Origin: JBCCQH01 sp039024435
GTDB taxonomy: Bacteria; Bacteroidota; Bacteroidia; J057; JADKCL01
DNA length: 64,000 bases
Assembly (NCBI GenBank): GCA_039024435.1
Contig: JBCCQH010000024.1
Location: 1 to 64,000, forward strand
Direction: 5' to 3'
Part shown: in pieces, positions 18,397 to 27,647 of the stretch
Numbering within the stretch: position 1 is the stretch's first letter
Layout: every line of letters starts with the position of its first letter
The notes under the pieces: generated by a model
Databases searched by the model: none
What the model saw: only the letters and a program-made list of their open reading frames with translations
What the model was told of the DNA's origin: nothing
Program-made: the position numbers and the translations under genes

Positions 18397-18801
18397 ATTT
18401 TTTACCTACTAAGTGAACTGCAAAGGTAAAGAATTTCCAATTGCTCGATTTCCGATTTCTGATTGGCGCGTTCTGAGCGCGCAATCAACTGCGGAAAAAA
18501 TGGACGCTGAATGTGATCCTTGTTTTAGAGACGGTTTACATTTAACCCTGTGATTTTACTGGGGCATCTTTCTCCGCCCATTTTCGGAGCGAGCTGGCGC
18601 AGCTCAGAACTTTGGCTATGGACTCCAAAATGAGCTTCGATGGACAAAAAAATCTGCGCTCGTAAATTTCACCAACCTCTTTTAAACAGCCTTTTAGGCG
18701 CAGGCAAAACTATCTATTTGAACCCCGGATAGCGGCGGAAACCGAATTGTCCCCGACGGCATGCCACGGGAGATTGAACATTGAGGAACCGATAGTTCCG
18801 G
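18397..18801. other. Gene-free gap with MITE copy 2 and a short AATTTC-type motif
   Basis: No gene is seen. Next to psd, at about 18433-18482, lies a motif (CAATTGCTCGATTTCC then GATTTCTGATTGGCG) that recurs at 41.3-41.6 kb. Further on is the MITE-like element at 18528-18693. The remaining ~100 bp before the aminotransferase stop codon show nothing recognisable. Confidence 0.6.
18528..18693. repeat. MITE-like element, copy 2 (166 bp, diverged)
   Basis: It shares its conserved core (TTTGGCTATGGACTCCAAAA and following bases) and the GTTTA...TAAAC ends with the copies at 3849 and 46859, but the left half is diverged and a few bases longer. A direct TTA flanks both ends (18525-18527 and 18694-18696), which again fits a TNA target duplication. 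It has no open frame of interest. Confidence 0.7.
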
Positions 18802-19944
18802 CTAGGTCCGGTTCAGAAAGGTGCGGATTCGCTCGGCGACTTCCTGCAATTCGGCGTCGGTGATGCCCGTCGAGGAGGGTAGGGTAAGGGAATGCTCATA
18901 GCGGGTGTGGCTGTGGTCCTGCACCTGGATGTAGCGGCAATCGCGGTAGACCGGCAAGCGATTGATTGGCACCCACAACTTGCGGGTTTGGATGTCAAAC
19001 ATGTTGAGGACTTCCTCCAATTGCCGGGTTTCGGGGTGAAAAATGGTGTGCAACCAGTGATTCGGTGCCTGTTCTGCCGGATCGAATTGGATGGATTCCA
19101 GATTTGGAATGCCGGCGAGGGCTTCCGTATAGAAAGCGTGAATTTCTCGTTTCTGATTGAGAAATGGTTCTATGCGGACCAATTGGGCCCGTCCGAGGGC
19201 GGCATTAAGATTGGGCAAGCGGTAGTTGTAGCCGACGCGATCGTGGATGTACTCGGCGGAAAATGATTTGGCCTGGGTGGACAGGTGCCGTGCGGTTTCC
19301 GCGAGTTGGGGATCATTGGTGAGGACCATGCCGCCCCCTCCGGTGGTGAGGACTTTGTTTCCGTTGAAGCTGAGGGTGCTCAGGAGGCCGTGGCTTCCGG
19401 CGTGTTTTTCCTGGTAGCGGGAACCAAGGGCCTCGGCGGCATCTTCGACCACGGGAATTCCCCGTTCCCGGGCCAGCGCAACCAGGCGGGGCAGATCGGG
19501 GCTGTAACCCATGACGTGGACGGGCAACAGGGCGGCGATGCGCTGCCCACCTTCCTTGGCGTAGGATTTTCCCTGGCGAAATTCCGTCTCTTCTTCCAAA
19601 TACTTCTGGACGAGGGCGGGATCAATTTGCAGCGTCGCCGGATCAATGTCGAACAGCACGGGCTCCGCGCCCCGGTAGGACACCGCATTCACCGAAGCGA
19701 CAAAAGTCAGGTTGGGGGCGAGCACCAGGTCACCGTGCCCGACGCCCGCAACCTGGAGGGCCAGGTGCAGTGCGCTTGTGCCGGAACTGGTGGCCACCCC
19801 AAAGCGCATGCCACAGTAAGCGGCAATTTCTTCTTCAAAGCGCGTGACATCGGGTCCGGCGGAGGAAACCCAACCGTCGCGGACGACTTGGGCGACAGCT
19901 TCGCTTTCGGCTTCGCCCAGATTCGGTATGGAAAGAGGGATCAT
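18802..19944 (-). CDS. DegT/DnrJ/EryC1/StrS-family aminotransferase
   Basis: A 380-aa PLP-dependent sugar aminotransferase. N-terminal IPNLGEAESEAVAQVV and RFEEEIAAYCG match the family. GVATSSGTSALHLAL is the phosphate-binding region, and the Schiff-base Lys is in STLSFNGNKVLTTGGGG. Length is normal. The ATG at 19944 overlaps the stop of the upstream epimerase gene by one base; the longer open frame to 20283 only reads through that gene in another frame. Together the two probably make an amino-sugar for surface polysaccharide. Confidence 0.92.
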   Translation of the reverse strand: MIPLSIPNLGEAESEAVAQVVRDGWVSSAGPDVTRFEEEIAAYCGMRFGVATSSGTSALHLALQVAGVGHGDLVLAPNLTFVASVNAVSYRGAEPVLFDIDPATLQIDPALVQKYLEEETEFRQGKSYAKEGGQRIAALLPVHVMGYSPDLPRLVALARERGIPVVEDAAEALGSRYQEKHAGSHGLLSTLSFNGNKVLTTGGGGMVLTNDPQLAETARHLSTQAKSFSAEYIHDRVGYNYRLPNLNAALGRAQLVRIEPFLNQKREIHAFYTEALAGIPNLESIQFDPAEQAPNHWLHTIFHPETRQLEEVLNMFDIQTRKLWVPINRLPVYRDCRYIQVQDHSHTRYEHSLTLPSSTGITDAELQEVAERIRTFLNRT

Positions 19945-20924
19945 TAGGTATTTCGGTAAGTGGCCGCGTCGGGATCGGCAATCAACCCCGAAGTGACCAG
20001 TCGGTTGAGTTCGCGGATGCCTTCGGGCACGCGGCGGGTGAGGGTAAAGTTGAGTTCGCGCTGGATGCGCGAAAAGTCGACACGGTAGTTGCGCACGTCG
20101 GCCGCGGGACCGGTGCCGTACTTGACCTTGCCTTGGGGGGCGATTTCCGAGATCGCCCGGACGATCATCTCCTTGGTGTAGTTCTCTTGGGAATCGCCGA
20201 CGTTGTAGACCTTGCTGTGCATGGGGCCGGGACCTGCTTCCAGAACTTTTACGACTGATCGGGCCAGGTCCCGCACGTGGCAATAGGGCCGCCAGAGTTT
20301 TTCCCCAAAGATGAGCAGTTCCCGCCCCAGGCTCAGGTCGCGGGTGAAATGGTTGACGGAAAGGTCAAAGCGCACCCGCGGGGAAAAACCGTAGGCGGTA
20401 GCAAAGCGCAGGATGGTGGCCGCCATTCCTGGCACCGGATGGTCCAGCAGGTAGCGCTCGAATCCGACTTTGAGCCGGGCGTAGTGCGACTGCGGATTCA
20501 GTGGCGCGTTTTCGCCCAGCAATTGCTCACCTTCCATGACGCCGTAATTGCTGGTCGTGGAGGCAAAGACAAAGTGCTTTACCCCGGCCGCTTGGCACCG
20601 CTGGTAGAGGGTGACGGTGGCGGTGTCCATGACTTCGCTTGCTTCCTCGGGAAACTTTTGGCACGCGGGATCCCCGACGATTGCGGCGAGGTGGACTACG
20701 GCGTGGACATCGCCGAGGCAGCGGGTGACCCGGGTAGCATCGCGCAGGTCACCCTTGACGAATTCGAAGTGGTCGCTCGGGGCCAGTTCCACCAAGGAGG
20801 CCCCCCCGAAGAGCAGGCGGTCGAGGCCGCGCACGGCAAATCCGGCGGTCAGCAATTGTCGGCAAAGCACCGCTCCCACGTAGCCCGCCGCACCGGTAAC
20901 CAGAATTTTGTGCCGATCTGTCAT
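19944..20924 (-). CDS. NAD-dependent epimerase/dehydratase (extended SDR)
   Basis: A 326-aa nucleotide-sugar enzyme. The NAD-binding TGAAGYVGAVLC motif is at residues 10-21, the catalytic YARLK at about 148-152, and DVHAVVHLAAIVGDP fits the extended SDR pattern. The exact reaction (epimerase, dehydratase or reductase) cannot be read from sequence. It is the first gene of a pair with the aminotransferase (stop/start overlap TAATG on the minus strand), which suggests consecutive steps. Confidence 0.88.
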   Translation of the reverse strand: MTDRHKILVTGAAGYVGAVLCRQLLTAGFAVRGLDRLLFGGASLVELAPSDHFEFVKGDLRDATRVTRCLGDVHAVVHLAAIVGDPACQKFPEEASEVMDTATVTLYQRCQAAGVKHFVFASTTSNYGVMEGEQLLGENAPLNPQSHYARLKVGFERYLLDHPVPGMAATILRFATAYGFSPRVRFDLSVNHFTRDLSLGRELLIFGEKLWRPYCHVRDLARSVVKVLEAGPGPMHSKVYNVGDSQENYTKEMIVRAISEIAPQGKVKYGTGPAADVRNYRVDFSRIQRELNFTLTRRVPEGIRELNRLVTSGLIADPDAATYRNT

Positions 20925-21413
20925 GTGGGCGAATTTAATTTATAAATCTCGTTCCGAACAATCGAAACTGAAGAACTGCAGGAAATTGTCGGGGTCGGAA
21001 GCGCGGCTTGGGAATGGGGGAGCAGAGACGAGATATAAGCGTGGACTTAGGTGGACACGGTATTGCTGGAAAATGGCCGGGTCGGCAAGGGGCAAACGAT
21101 CCGTTTCGGAAGGCGGGAACGGGAATTTTCGAAGTGATTTCCGGGGGAAATTTACCTGACAAATTGGCGGTGGGGGTGGTTTTGGAATGTGACGAAATTG
21201 CCTTTATTTAGCACCTGAGCAATTACAAGAGAGCAAATTACAAACAGCTTTTCATCGCATTTTCCGACGGTTTTGGTACCGATTTCCCCAGCTTGACCGA
21301 GGCAAATCCGGGCAAGTGGTAGGTAGTGGATCGGAGGAGAAATGGCGATGCATTTGATGCCGTATTTGAAGAACAAACCTGTTTGAGTCGCGTCGGAACG
21401 AGCAAGCAGCGTG

Positions 21414-21442
21414 GATCTCCGGACTTCGGTCCTGCGGAGATC
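21414..21442 (+). promoter_or_regulatory. TTCG-tetraloop hairpin just upstream of the giant-gene operon
   Basis: GATCTCC (21414-21420) pairs with GGAGATC (21436-21442). An inner GGAC/GTCC helix is capped by a TTCG tetraloop, with TGC as a bulge. It lies 35 bp before the first start codon. There is no T-run, so it is more likely a 5'-leader stabiliser or a regulatory structure than a terminator, provided transcription starts upstream of it. Confidence 0.5.
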
Positions 21443-21464
21443 TATTCCTGAATTCTTCAATTTA

Positions 21465-21472
21465 TATACTTC
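21465..21472 (+). promoter_or_regulatory. Possible -7 element (TATACTTC) of the giant-gene operon
   Basis: TATACTTC differs from TAnnTTTG at the last base and ends 4 nt before the ATG at 21477, the same spacing as at thiL. No good -33 TTTG was found. If this element is used, the hairpin upstream would not be in the mRNA. Confidence 0.3.
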
Positions 21473-21476
21473 AATT

Positions 21477-24128
21477 ATGGCAATAACGAAAAAGAGATTC
21501 GGGCCGGCCTTTAATGATGCGAACCCCTGGTTGACGAAGGGGGTTCATTTCATCTCCGAAGGCTACAATTCCGAGGCTTCTTTCTACAATGATGTCAAGA
21601 AGGTAACCGATGCCATCCAGAAGATGGATCCTTTCTCCCTAACGAAGATGAATAAATACTGGATGACAGTATATACGCACTACGTTGCTGTGGGATCGCA
21701 AGGAGGAGCCGATTCTGGGATTCATTTTGGCAGTTCGGGACCTTCCTCCGGGTCCACCGCCCTGGATTCCTGGTACCATACTGGGAACAACACGCTGAAT
21801 CTGGATATGGCCAAGGTTCAGGCTGTTCTGGCGACGCTCAACATACGCGACGCTGACGACAACAACATCAATATCAAAACCACCTTCTTTTCCGATACCA
21901 ATTCAGCGTCAGGAGAACAGCGACTGTCCTGGGATTGCGTATTTGTGGTACTCATTCCGGAGGTAACCAGCCAGGTTTCGGTGGCGAATCGGACCCGGGT
22001 TGAGGCAGAACTGATTCCCGGAAGCGCTACGGATCCTTACGTGGTGGCAACTTCCGTCAATGGGCTGCACCACCAAGTGGTCGCCCGCGGACTTTGTAAG
22101 ATCATGGGCTTGCAGGATGAATACGAGGAACTGGGATCGGCAACCTTGAACAACGATCAAGAGAAAGTCCTGGCCCTGGCCCCCAATATTGTTCGCCTGG
22201 ATACGCCGCCTACGGGAACTCCCGCTACGGACTTCAAGTACTATGAATACTTGTCTCCGACCGAGCAGTCATCTGGATTTACCGTAGTTTCCAATCCCAA
22301 TCCTTCCAGCCCAAATTCTGTCCTGGAAACCAAGCCAGTTTTTCCGAGTGGTTTTGAGATGCACGAAGGGGCCGGTAGACAGGCGACGAAGTACTATCGC
22401 TCTGCTTCGGATGGCTTGATGCGCCGAAAAATCGGTGACAATTCGCTTCCGGTCAAAACCATGCCCTTGGAAGTAAGTCCGTTGGGAAATATGCACTTGC
22501 GGGACAGCATCTATGGAATTCGGGAGGGAAGCACCCTCAAGTTTGAAGACCTGTGCAAGCAGACCAATCAATTCGACCGAGCGGAATTCCGCTGGCTGAA
22601 TGTGACGAAAGTTGATTCGGGATTCTTTTCTGCGGTCAACAATGAGCACTTCGTGCCCACGTTTTACTATTTCGATGACGATGACGATCCCAAGTGGGAT
22701 TACAAGCATGACCTGAACGCCACCGATGGAATCGTCTTCAAGGATGCCAAAATCAAGTGGCAGGATGGATCATCAACTTCTCATTCCAATGTCTTTAAGC
22801 GTTTGGAATTTGTCGATCTCAAGATCATTTGGGACGATAATACTTTCAATGACATTGATCTGGGTGCGGACATCGCGGCGGCCGGAGGCAGCGGTTCGGC
22901 AGTTACCGTACAATACAAATATGGCGGAAAACACCGCTTATATGATTTCCAGCGGGGCCACAAGCTGAGCATCAACCGCAAGTTCCCCAATGCCAGCAAC
23001 GTTCAGTGGGAGTACTGGATCGACATTACCGTCTGTTTCCGTGATGTCGAAGCCGACTTTGAGCCGGGTGGCGCCCTGGAAGCGATGAAGGTATTTCCGG
23101 AGATTACCTTCAAGTGGCAAGGCTACCAAGGATTTACCAAAAAGGTCAAGGAGTTCCAGGGAACGGTAAAAATTACGAAGAACCCGATGTCTTCGGGCAA
23201 CAACAATAACTACTGCAACTTCTTCACCGATTCCAACTATCCCCAAAAACCGAGTATTCGGAAAGGGCAGAAACTGGTCGACTTCCTTCCCTGGGCGGGA
23301 GCGTACGTTGCTGGATTCACTATGTTGTACCCTTCCTGGAGCTACATATTTGAATACGTCCATACCGAAATTCAGAACTCAGTCGAGCACACGATGGTTA
23401 TCGGACCGGCATCGGGTATGCCGGCGAAGGAAAAGTCGCGTAGCCTCAAATATCCGAACCCAGAAGCCACTTCCCTGGGGGGTTGGGATTACGAGTGTAC
23501 GAAGGAGCCCCGGCAGGGCGCTTACGACAACATTCACACCCACGGTTATATGGGTATGCACCATAAAGGTGACACTTCGAAAAGGATTATGATGGCACCT
23601 TTCTGCCAGGAGTCCTGCGTACACATGCACTGGCGCTGGGGAGTAGAAGGAACCAAGGTTGCTGGCATCGCCTTTAATGGTACCAGTCCCGTGATGTTCA
23701 AGGGTTGGTCGAAGAGCAAGAAAAAAGCCGTCATGGGCGCTCCGCAAATTCCGCCGAATCAAGAACTGAAGGTCAAGGTCGAGGACAGCACGGGAGGCTC
23801 TACCATCTCGGCGAACAAAGACAAAGTCATTTCCTATAAAGTCAAAGTTAATCGACCCAAGGCTGGCTGCCGGCAAGTGATCATGGAGAACGGATTCAGT
23901 ATTGCCTACCGCGATAACTGGATCATGCGTGACATCATGGGTCTGACCTACTTTGAAGACAATTACACGGGAACGGGTCTGACCGGCCACCAAAAGATGA
24001 TGCAGCTCTACAGTTTCATTCGTTTCCTGTGGGACTACGCACATCCTCCGTTTTCAGTACAGAAGACGACTCAGATGGTACCGGAAGGACCTTCTATGCC
24101 GATCGCTTTCGACTTGGTTAACCTGTAA
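21477..24128 (+). CDS. Giant-operon gene 1: M64-peptidase-like protein with degenerate active site
   Basis: An 883-aa protein without signal peptide or membrane helix. Residues about 22-220 resemble the M64 (IgA peptidase) fold: FISEGYNSEASFYNDV..MDPF near the N terminus and GLQDEYEE at 211-218, which corresponds to the GLxDEY that follows HExxH in M64 enzymes. At the catalytic site the sequence reads RGLCK (204-208), so both zinc-binding His and the Glu are missing. A dead, structural role is inferred. A His/Cys cluster (NIHTHG, MHH, then CQESCVHMH) lies at about 684-719. The ATG at 21477 was chosen over an in-frame ATG at 21411, inside the hairpin region. It is the first of five closely spaced genes. 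Confidence 0.6.
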   Translation: MAITKKRFGPAFNDANPWLTKGVHFISEGYNSEASFYNDVKKVTDAIQKMDPFSLTKMNKYWMTVYTHYVAVGSQGGADSGIHFGSSGPSSGSTALDSWYHTGNNTLNLDMAKVQAVLATLNIRDADDNNINIKTTFFSDTNSASGEQRLSWDCVFVVLIPEVTSQVSVANRTRVEAELIPGSATDPYVVATSVNGLHHQVVARGLCKIMGLQDEYEELGSATLNNDQEKVLALAPNIVRLDTPPTGTPATDFKYYEYLSPTEQSSGFTVVSNPNPSSPNSVLETKPVFPSGFEMHEGAGRQATKYYRSASDGLMRRKIGDNSLPVKTMPLEVSPLGNMHLRDSIYGIREGSTLKFEDLCKQTNQFDRAEFRWLNVTKVDSGFFSAVNNEHFVPTFYYFDDDDDPKWDYKHDLNATDGIVFKDAKIKWQDGSSTSHSNVFKRLEFVDLKIIWDDNTFNDIDLGADIAAAGGSGSAVTVQYKYGGKHRLYDFQRGHKLSINRKFPNASNVQWEYWIDITVCFRDVEADFEPGGALEAMKVFPEITFKWQGYQGFTKKVKEFQGTVKITKNPMSSGNNNNYCNFFTDSNYPQKPSIRKGQKLVDFLPWAGAYVAGFTMLYPSWSYIFEYVHTEIQNSVEHTMVIGPASGMPAKEKSRSLKYPNPEATSLGGWDYECTKEPRQGAYDNIHTHGYMGMHHKGDTSKRIMMAPFCQESCVHMHWRWGVEGTKVAGIAFNGTSPVMFKGWSKSKKKAVMGAPQIPPNQELKVKVEDSTGGSTISANKDKVISYKVKVNRPKAGCRQVIMENGFSIAYRDNWIMRDIMGLTYFEDNYTGTGLTGHQKMMQLYSFIRFLWDYAHPPFSVQKTTQMVPEGPSMPIAFDLVNL

Positions 24129-24143
24129 AATTATTCATCAGTT

Positions 24144-27100
24144 ATGTCATTTTTTTCAAAAGTAATGACCGAACTCCGGGTCTTATTTGGCCGGATTGAG
24201 GATCATTTTGAGGATGCCAACGAAGTAGAAAGTCTGATGCTCGAGTTGGGCTGGATTTCTACCGTTGACATCTCCGCCGTGAGTAGCTTGAGGACAACGA
24301 TGGACTTACAAGGAACCATCGATAACCTCGCAACGATTGTTGAACAAATCATCAACAAAGACGGCGATGTCGTAGCCCTGGCTCAGTCCGCCGCTACCCT
24401 CGTCAAAGACCTGTACGATAAAATTGCACAGTTCAATGTCCCTCCTACCAGCGCTGGTTCACTCCTCGCTCCCTTCAATTCGTCAGCATTCTGGCAAGCG
24501 ATGGCCGACGATCTCATTGATTATTTGATCGTCGAGTACCTCAAAGAAGAAAAGCCCGTTGTATACGCCGTGATGCTGCTTCCGGGGATCATCACCGAAG
24601 AAGACGTGTCTCCGACGGGGACAAATCGGGTGGACTACACGAAGCGGCAGATCCACTGGGATCGCTTGATCAAGCTGCTCACCCAGCCGGGTCAGTTGTT
24701 CAAAGAGGTCTACCATTGGGATGACGCCCCGAATAGCCTTGAGTACAACAAGGCCCTGGAGAATGTCGAGAAATTGCTGCACGCGCTCAAAGTTCCGGCG
24801 ACAATTTCTACTCCTTACGACAACCTCGGCAGTACTTACTACTCGGATGCCGACCTGATCTCGCAGGAGATCAAGTCGCTCAAGCTCCCCTTCTTCAAAG
24901 GGATGCGGAGTGGTCGGCCGAAAGCTTCGGCCGAAGTCGGTTTGGAAATCATGCCGGTGCCGGATACTGCCCTTAGTGGCGCCGATCCGACCGGTTTCCT
25001 GATGACGCCGATTGTCCGGGGCGATATGAGCCACGAGATTACGATTGGTGATAAGTTTGTGTTGGAACTTTCCGGAGGCTTAGATGCTACCGGGGCCGTC
25101 GTGGCCACCGTTCGCCCGAGTGGGGCCGCTCTGACGACCAACCTTTCCGCTACGATCATTGAAGCAGTTGCCAAGTTGAAGCAAGGCGATGACAAAACGA
25201 TCTACCTCATCGGTTCTAAGGATGAATCAAACCTCAGCCTGAACAATTTCGAGGTATCAGTGGAAGTCAAAGGTCAGCTTACTGACCCGGAAATCATCTT
25301 CAAGATCGGCTCGAACCCCGACAAGGAAGGCTCCGGTCTCAAACTCCAGATCATGCCCGGCGAGGGCGATGGATTCCTCCAGAAGATCATGGGCGAAGAC
25401 CCGATTGAAGTCAAGGCCCAAGGTCAGATCACTTGGTCCTCGAAGTCCGGCCTCGGTTTCAACGGCAACATCGGCTTCTCCTTCAACATTCCGCTCAACC
25501 TCAACCTGGGCCCGATCCTTTTCAAGGACCTCGTCATCAAAGGCGCGGCCGGCTCGGGAACCAGCAAGATCGATATGGGTGTGGGTGCCGTACTGAAGCT
25601 CGGTCCGTTTACCGCGACCGTGCAGGAAATCGGTGCGAGCATGAAGCTCAAGGAAAAGACCGCCGGCTCCGATTCGGGCATCTTCGGCAATATGGACCTC
25701 GAGTGGGGCTTCAAGCCGCCGACCGGAATCGGACTGGCCCTGGACAGCGACGCCATCAAAGGCGGGGGTTTCCTCTCGTTTGAGTACGACGAAGAACGCT
25801 ACGTGGGGATGATCGAACTGTCCATCAAGGACAAGATCTCGGTCACAGCGATTGGGTTGCTGACCACCCGGATGCCGGATGGGAGCAAGGGATTCTCTCT
25901 GCTGCTGCTGATTACGGCGCAATTCCCGCCCCTGCAGCTCGGCTTCGGCTTCACGCTCAGTGGGGTCGGTGGTCTGATTGGGGTCAACCGCACGATGGTG
26001 CTCGATGCCTTGCGCGATGGTGTACGGACCGGAGCCCTGGAAAGTATCCTCTTTCCGACGGATGTCGTCGAAAATGCCAACCAGATCATCAACGATCTGC
26101 GGACCATTTTCCCGCCGCAGGAAGGGCGCTTTGCCTTCGGCCCGATGGGCAAAATTGGCTGGGGGACCCCGACCCTCATCGATATGGAAGTGGGTCTGCT
26201 CATCGAATTGCCGTCCCCGGTTCGGATCGCCCTGCTGGGGATCATCCGCGCCATCCTGCCCGACGAAGACGCTGCTCTGGTCAAGATCCAGGTGGCCTTC
26301 CTGGGAACCATCGATTTCGAGAAGAAGTACATCACTTTCGACGCCAGTATCTTTGACTCGCGCTTGCTGACTTTCACCTTGGAAGGCGACATGGTCGTGC
26401 GGATCAAGTGGGGCGACAATTCGAACTTCATCTTCTCCGTCGGTGGCTTCCACCCAGATTACAAGAAGCCGCCGCTTCCTGTACCGCAGATGCGCCGCTT
26501 GACGATCAACCTGATCAACAAGAAGAAGCTCAAGCTGACCTGCAAGAGCTACATGGCTGTCACCTCGAACACGGTTCAGTTTGGTTCGCGGATCGATCTG
26601 TGGGCGGATGCTCCGCTGAAGTTCACCGTTTCCGGTCACGCCGCCTTCGATGCACTGTTCCAGTTTGATCCTTTCTACTTCAAGATTTCGTTCTCCGCCG
26701 GCCTCGCGGTCAAGTGGAAGAGCAAGTCGCTGGCCAGCGTTTCGCTGTCCGCTATCGTGGAAGGTCCTACCCCATGGCACGTGCAGGGCAAGGTCAAGCT
26801 CAAGTTTGGTCCCTTCAAGATTACCTTCAAGATCAACGAGACTTGGGGTCAGCAGAAGGACACCACCCTGCCCGACGTCAATGTCATGCCCAAGGTCAAG
26901 GAAGCCCTGGAAAACAAGGCCAACTGGCTCGCCGGTCCGGCCGGAACGACCGACAAATTGGTGGTGTTGCGCGATCTCGAAGGATTGCCGCCGACCGACG
27001 TCGTCGCCCATCCGGATTCGGTCATGGGTGTGATGCAGAAAGTGGTGCCGCTGCGGACGACCATTACCCAGTTCAGCAATCAGAAGCCGGCCGATTACGA

Positions 27101-27644
27101 CAATTTCGACCTGGAAATGCTGGATGGAGACGGCAACCCGTTCACCGAGGACTACCTGAAGGAAGAGTTTGCCCCGGCAAGCTATTTCACCCTCAACGAG
27201 GACCAGAAGCTCAGTCGACCCAGCTTTGAGAAGTACGATGCCGGTATCCAGGTCCGGGGGACCAGTGACTGGTACGGAAGCTTCTTCCGGGAGCGGGAAC
27301 TGGCGTACGAGCGGATCGTGATGGATTCGCGGTATGTGCCGCAGTACGCTACTTTGGCCGTCCACCAGCCCACCGAATCCCAGTTCAACGCCTGGATCCG
27401 CAATGGATCGGCCGCCCAAGCCAAAATGGGATCGAAAAACGTGAAGATCTCGCCCCTCGCTCCGGGTCAGGTGAGCCTCGCCACCGATTCGTTTTCCATC
27501 GTCACCAACAGCAACCTCAACGTCTTTGAAGGCCGCACGGCAGCCTCCATGGGTGAAGCCCAGGCCATGTTGGATGCGGTAATCGCCGAGCGTCCCGAGT
27601 TGACTTACCGATTGGATGTAGTACCCACATTTGAAACTCTTTAA
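24144..27644 (+). CDS. Giant-operon gene 2: DUF6603 domain protein
   Basis: A 1166-aa protein with no signal peptide. The first ~260 residues are mainly helical. From about residue 350 the chain is a long series of amphipathic beta strands (alternating hydrophobic residues, many Gly). The stretch with GFGFTLSGVGGLIGVNRT, then GALESILFP, FAFGPMGKIGWGTPTL and LIELPSPVRIALLG (about 590-705) fits remembered DUF6603 proteins, whose function is not established. A beta-solenoid or hydrophobic groove structure is possible but inferred. It starts 15 nt after gene 1, and gene 3 starts 3 nt after its stop. Synonymous codons end mostly in C or G, which may mean high expression. Confidence 0.75.
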   Translation: MSFFSKVMTELRVLFGRIEDHFEDANEVESLMLELGWISTVDISAVSSLRTTMDLQGTIDNLATIVEQIINKDGDVVALAQSAATLVKDLYDKIAQFNVPPTSAGSLLAPFNSSAFWQAMADDLIDYLIVEYLKEEKPVVYAVMLLPGIITEEDVSPTGTNRVDYTKRQIHWDRLIKLLTQPGQLFKEVYHWDDAPNSLEYNKALENVEKLLHALKVPATISTPYDNLGSTYYSDADLISQEIKSLKLPFFKGMRSGRPKASAEVGLEIMPVPDTALSGADPTGFLMTPIVRGDMSHEITIGDKFVLELSGGLDATGAVVATVRPSGAALTTNLSATIIEAVAKLKQGDDKTIYLIGSKDESNLSLNNFEVSVEVKGQLTDPEIIFKIGSNPDKEGSGLKLQIMPGEGDGFLQKIMGEDPIEVKAQGQITWSSKSGLGFNGNIGFSFNIPLNLNLGPILFKDLVIKGAAGSGTSKIDMGVGAVLKLGPFTATVQEIGASMKLKEKTAGSDSGIFGNMDLEWGFKPPTGIGLALDSDAIKGGGFLSFEYDEERYVGMIELSIKDKISVTAIGLLTTRMPDGSKGFSLLLLITAQFPPLQLGFGFTLSGVGGLIGVNRTMVLDALRDGVRTGALESILFPTDVVENANQIINDLRTIFPPQEGRFAFGPMGKIGWGTPTLIDMEVGLLIELPSPVRIALLGIIRAILPDEDAALVKIQVAFLGTIDFEKKYITFDASIFDSRLLTFTLEGDMVVRIKWGDNSNFIFSVGGFHPDYKKPPLPVPQMRRLTINLINKKKLKLTCKSYMAVTSNTVQFGSRIDLWADAPLKFTVSGHAAFDALFQFDPFYFKISFSAGLAVKWKSKSLASVSLSAIVEGPTPWHVQGKVKLKFGPFKITFKINETWGQQKDTTLPDVNVMPKVKEALENKANWLAGPAGTTDKLVVLRDLEGLPPTDVVAHPDSVMGVMQKVVPLRTTITQFSNQKPADYDNFDLEMLDGDGNPFTEDYLKEEFAPASYFTLNEDQKLSRPSFEKYDAGIQVRGTSDWYGSFFRERELAYERIVMDSRYVPQYATLAVHQPTESQFNAWIRNGSAAQAKMGSKNVKISPLAPGQVSLATDSFSIVTNSNLNVFEGRTAASMGEAQAMLDAVIAERPELTYRLDVVPTFETL

Positions 27645-27647
27645 AAC

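Larger units (their letters stand above)
20925..21476. other. 552-bp gap upstream of the giant-gene operon
   Basis: No convincing gene. Short open frames on both strands have no motifs and unlikely composition. The gap must hold the promoters of the divergent epimerase gene and of the five-gene operon. Near its right end are a stable TTCG-loop hairpin (21414-21442) and a near-consensus -7 element. Confidence 0.5.

Noticed and set aside
19945..20283. N-terminal extension of the aminotransferase
   Set aside because: It reads through the upstream epimerase gene in another frame and is Arg/Gly/Pro-rich without family similarity. The ATG at 19944 begins the normal family N terminus.
21152..21460. 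102-codon open frame on the minus strand in the gap before the giant operon
   Set aside because: No motif, and it overlaps the hairpin and probable promoter. It is more likely an accidental frame.
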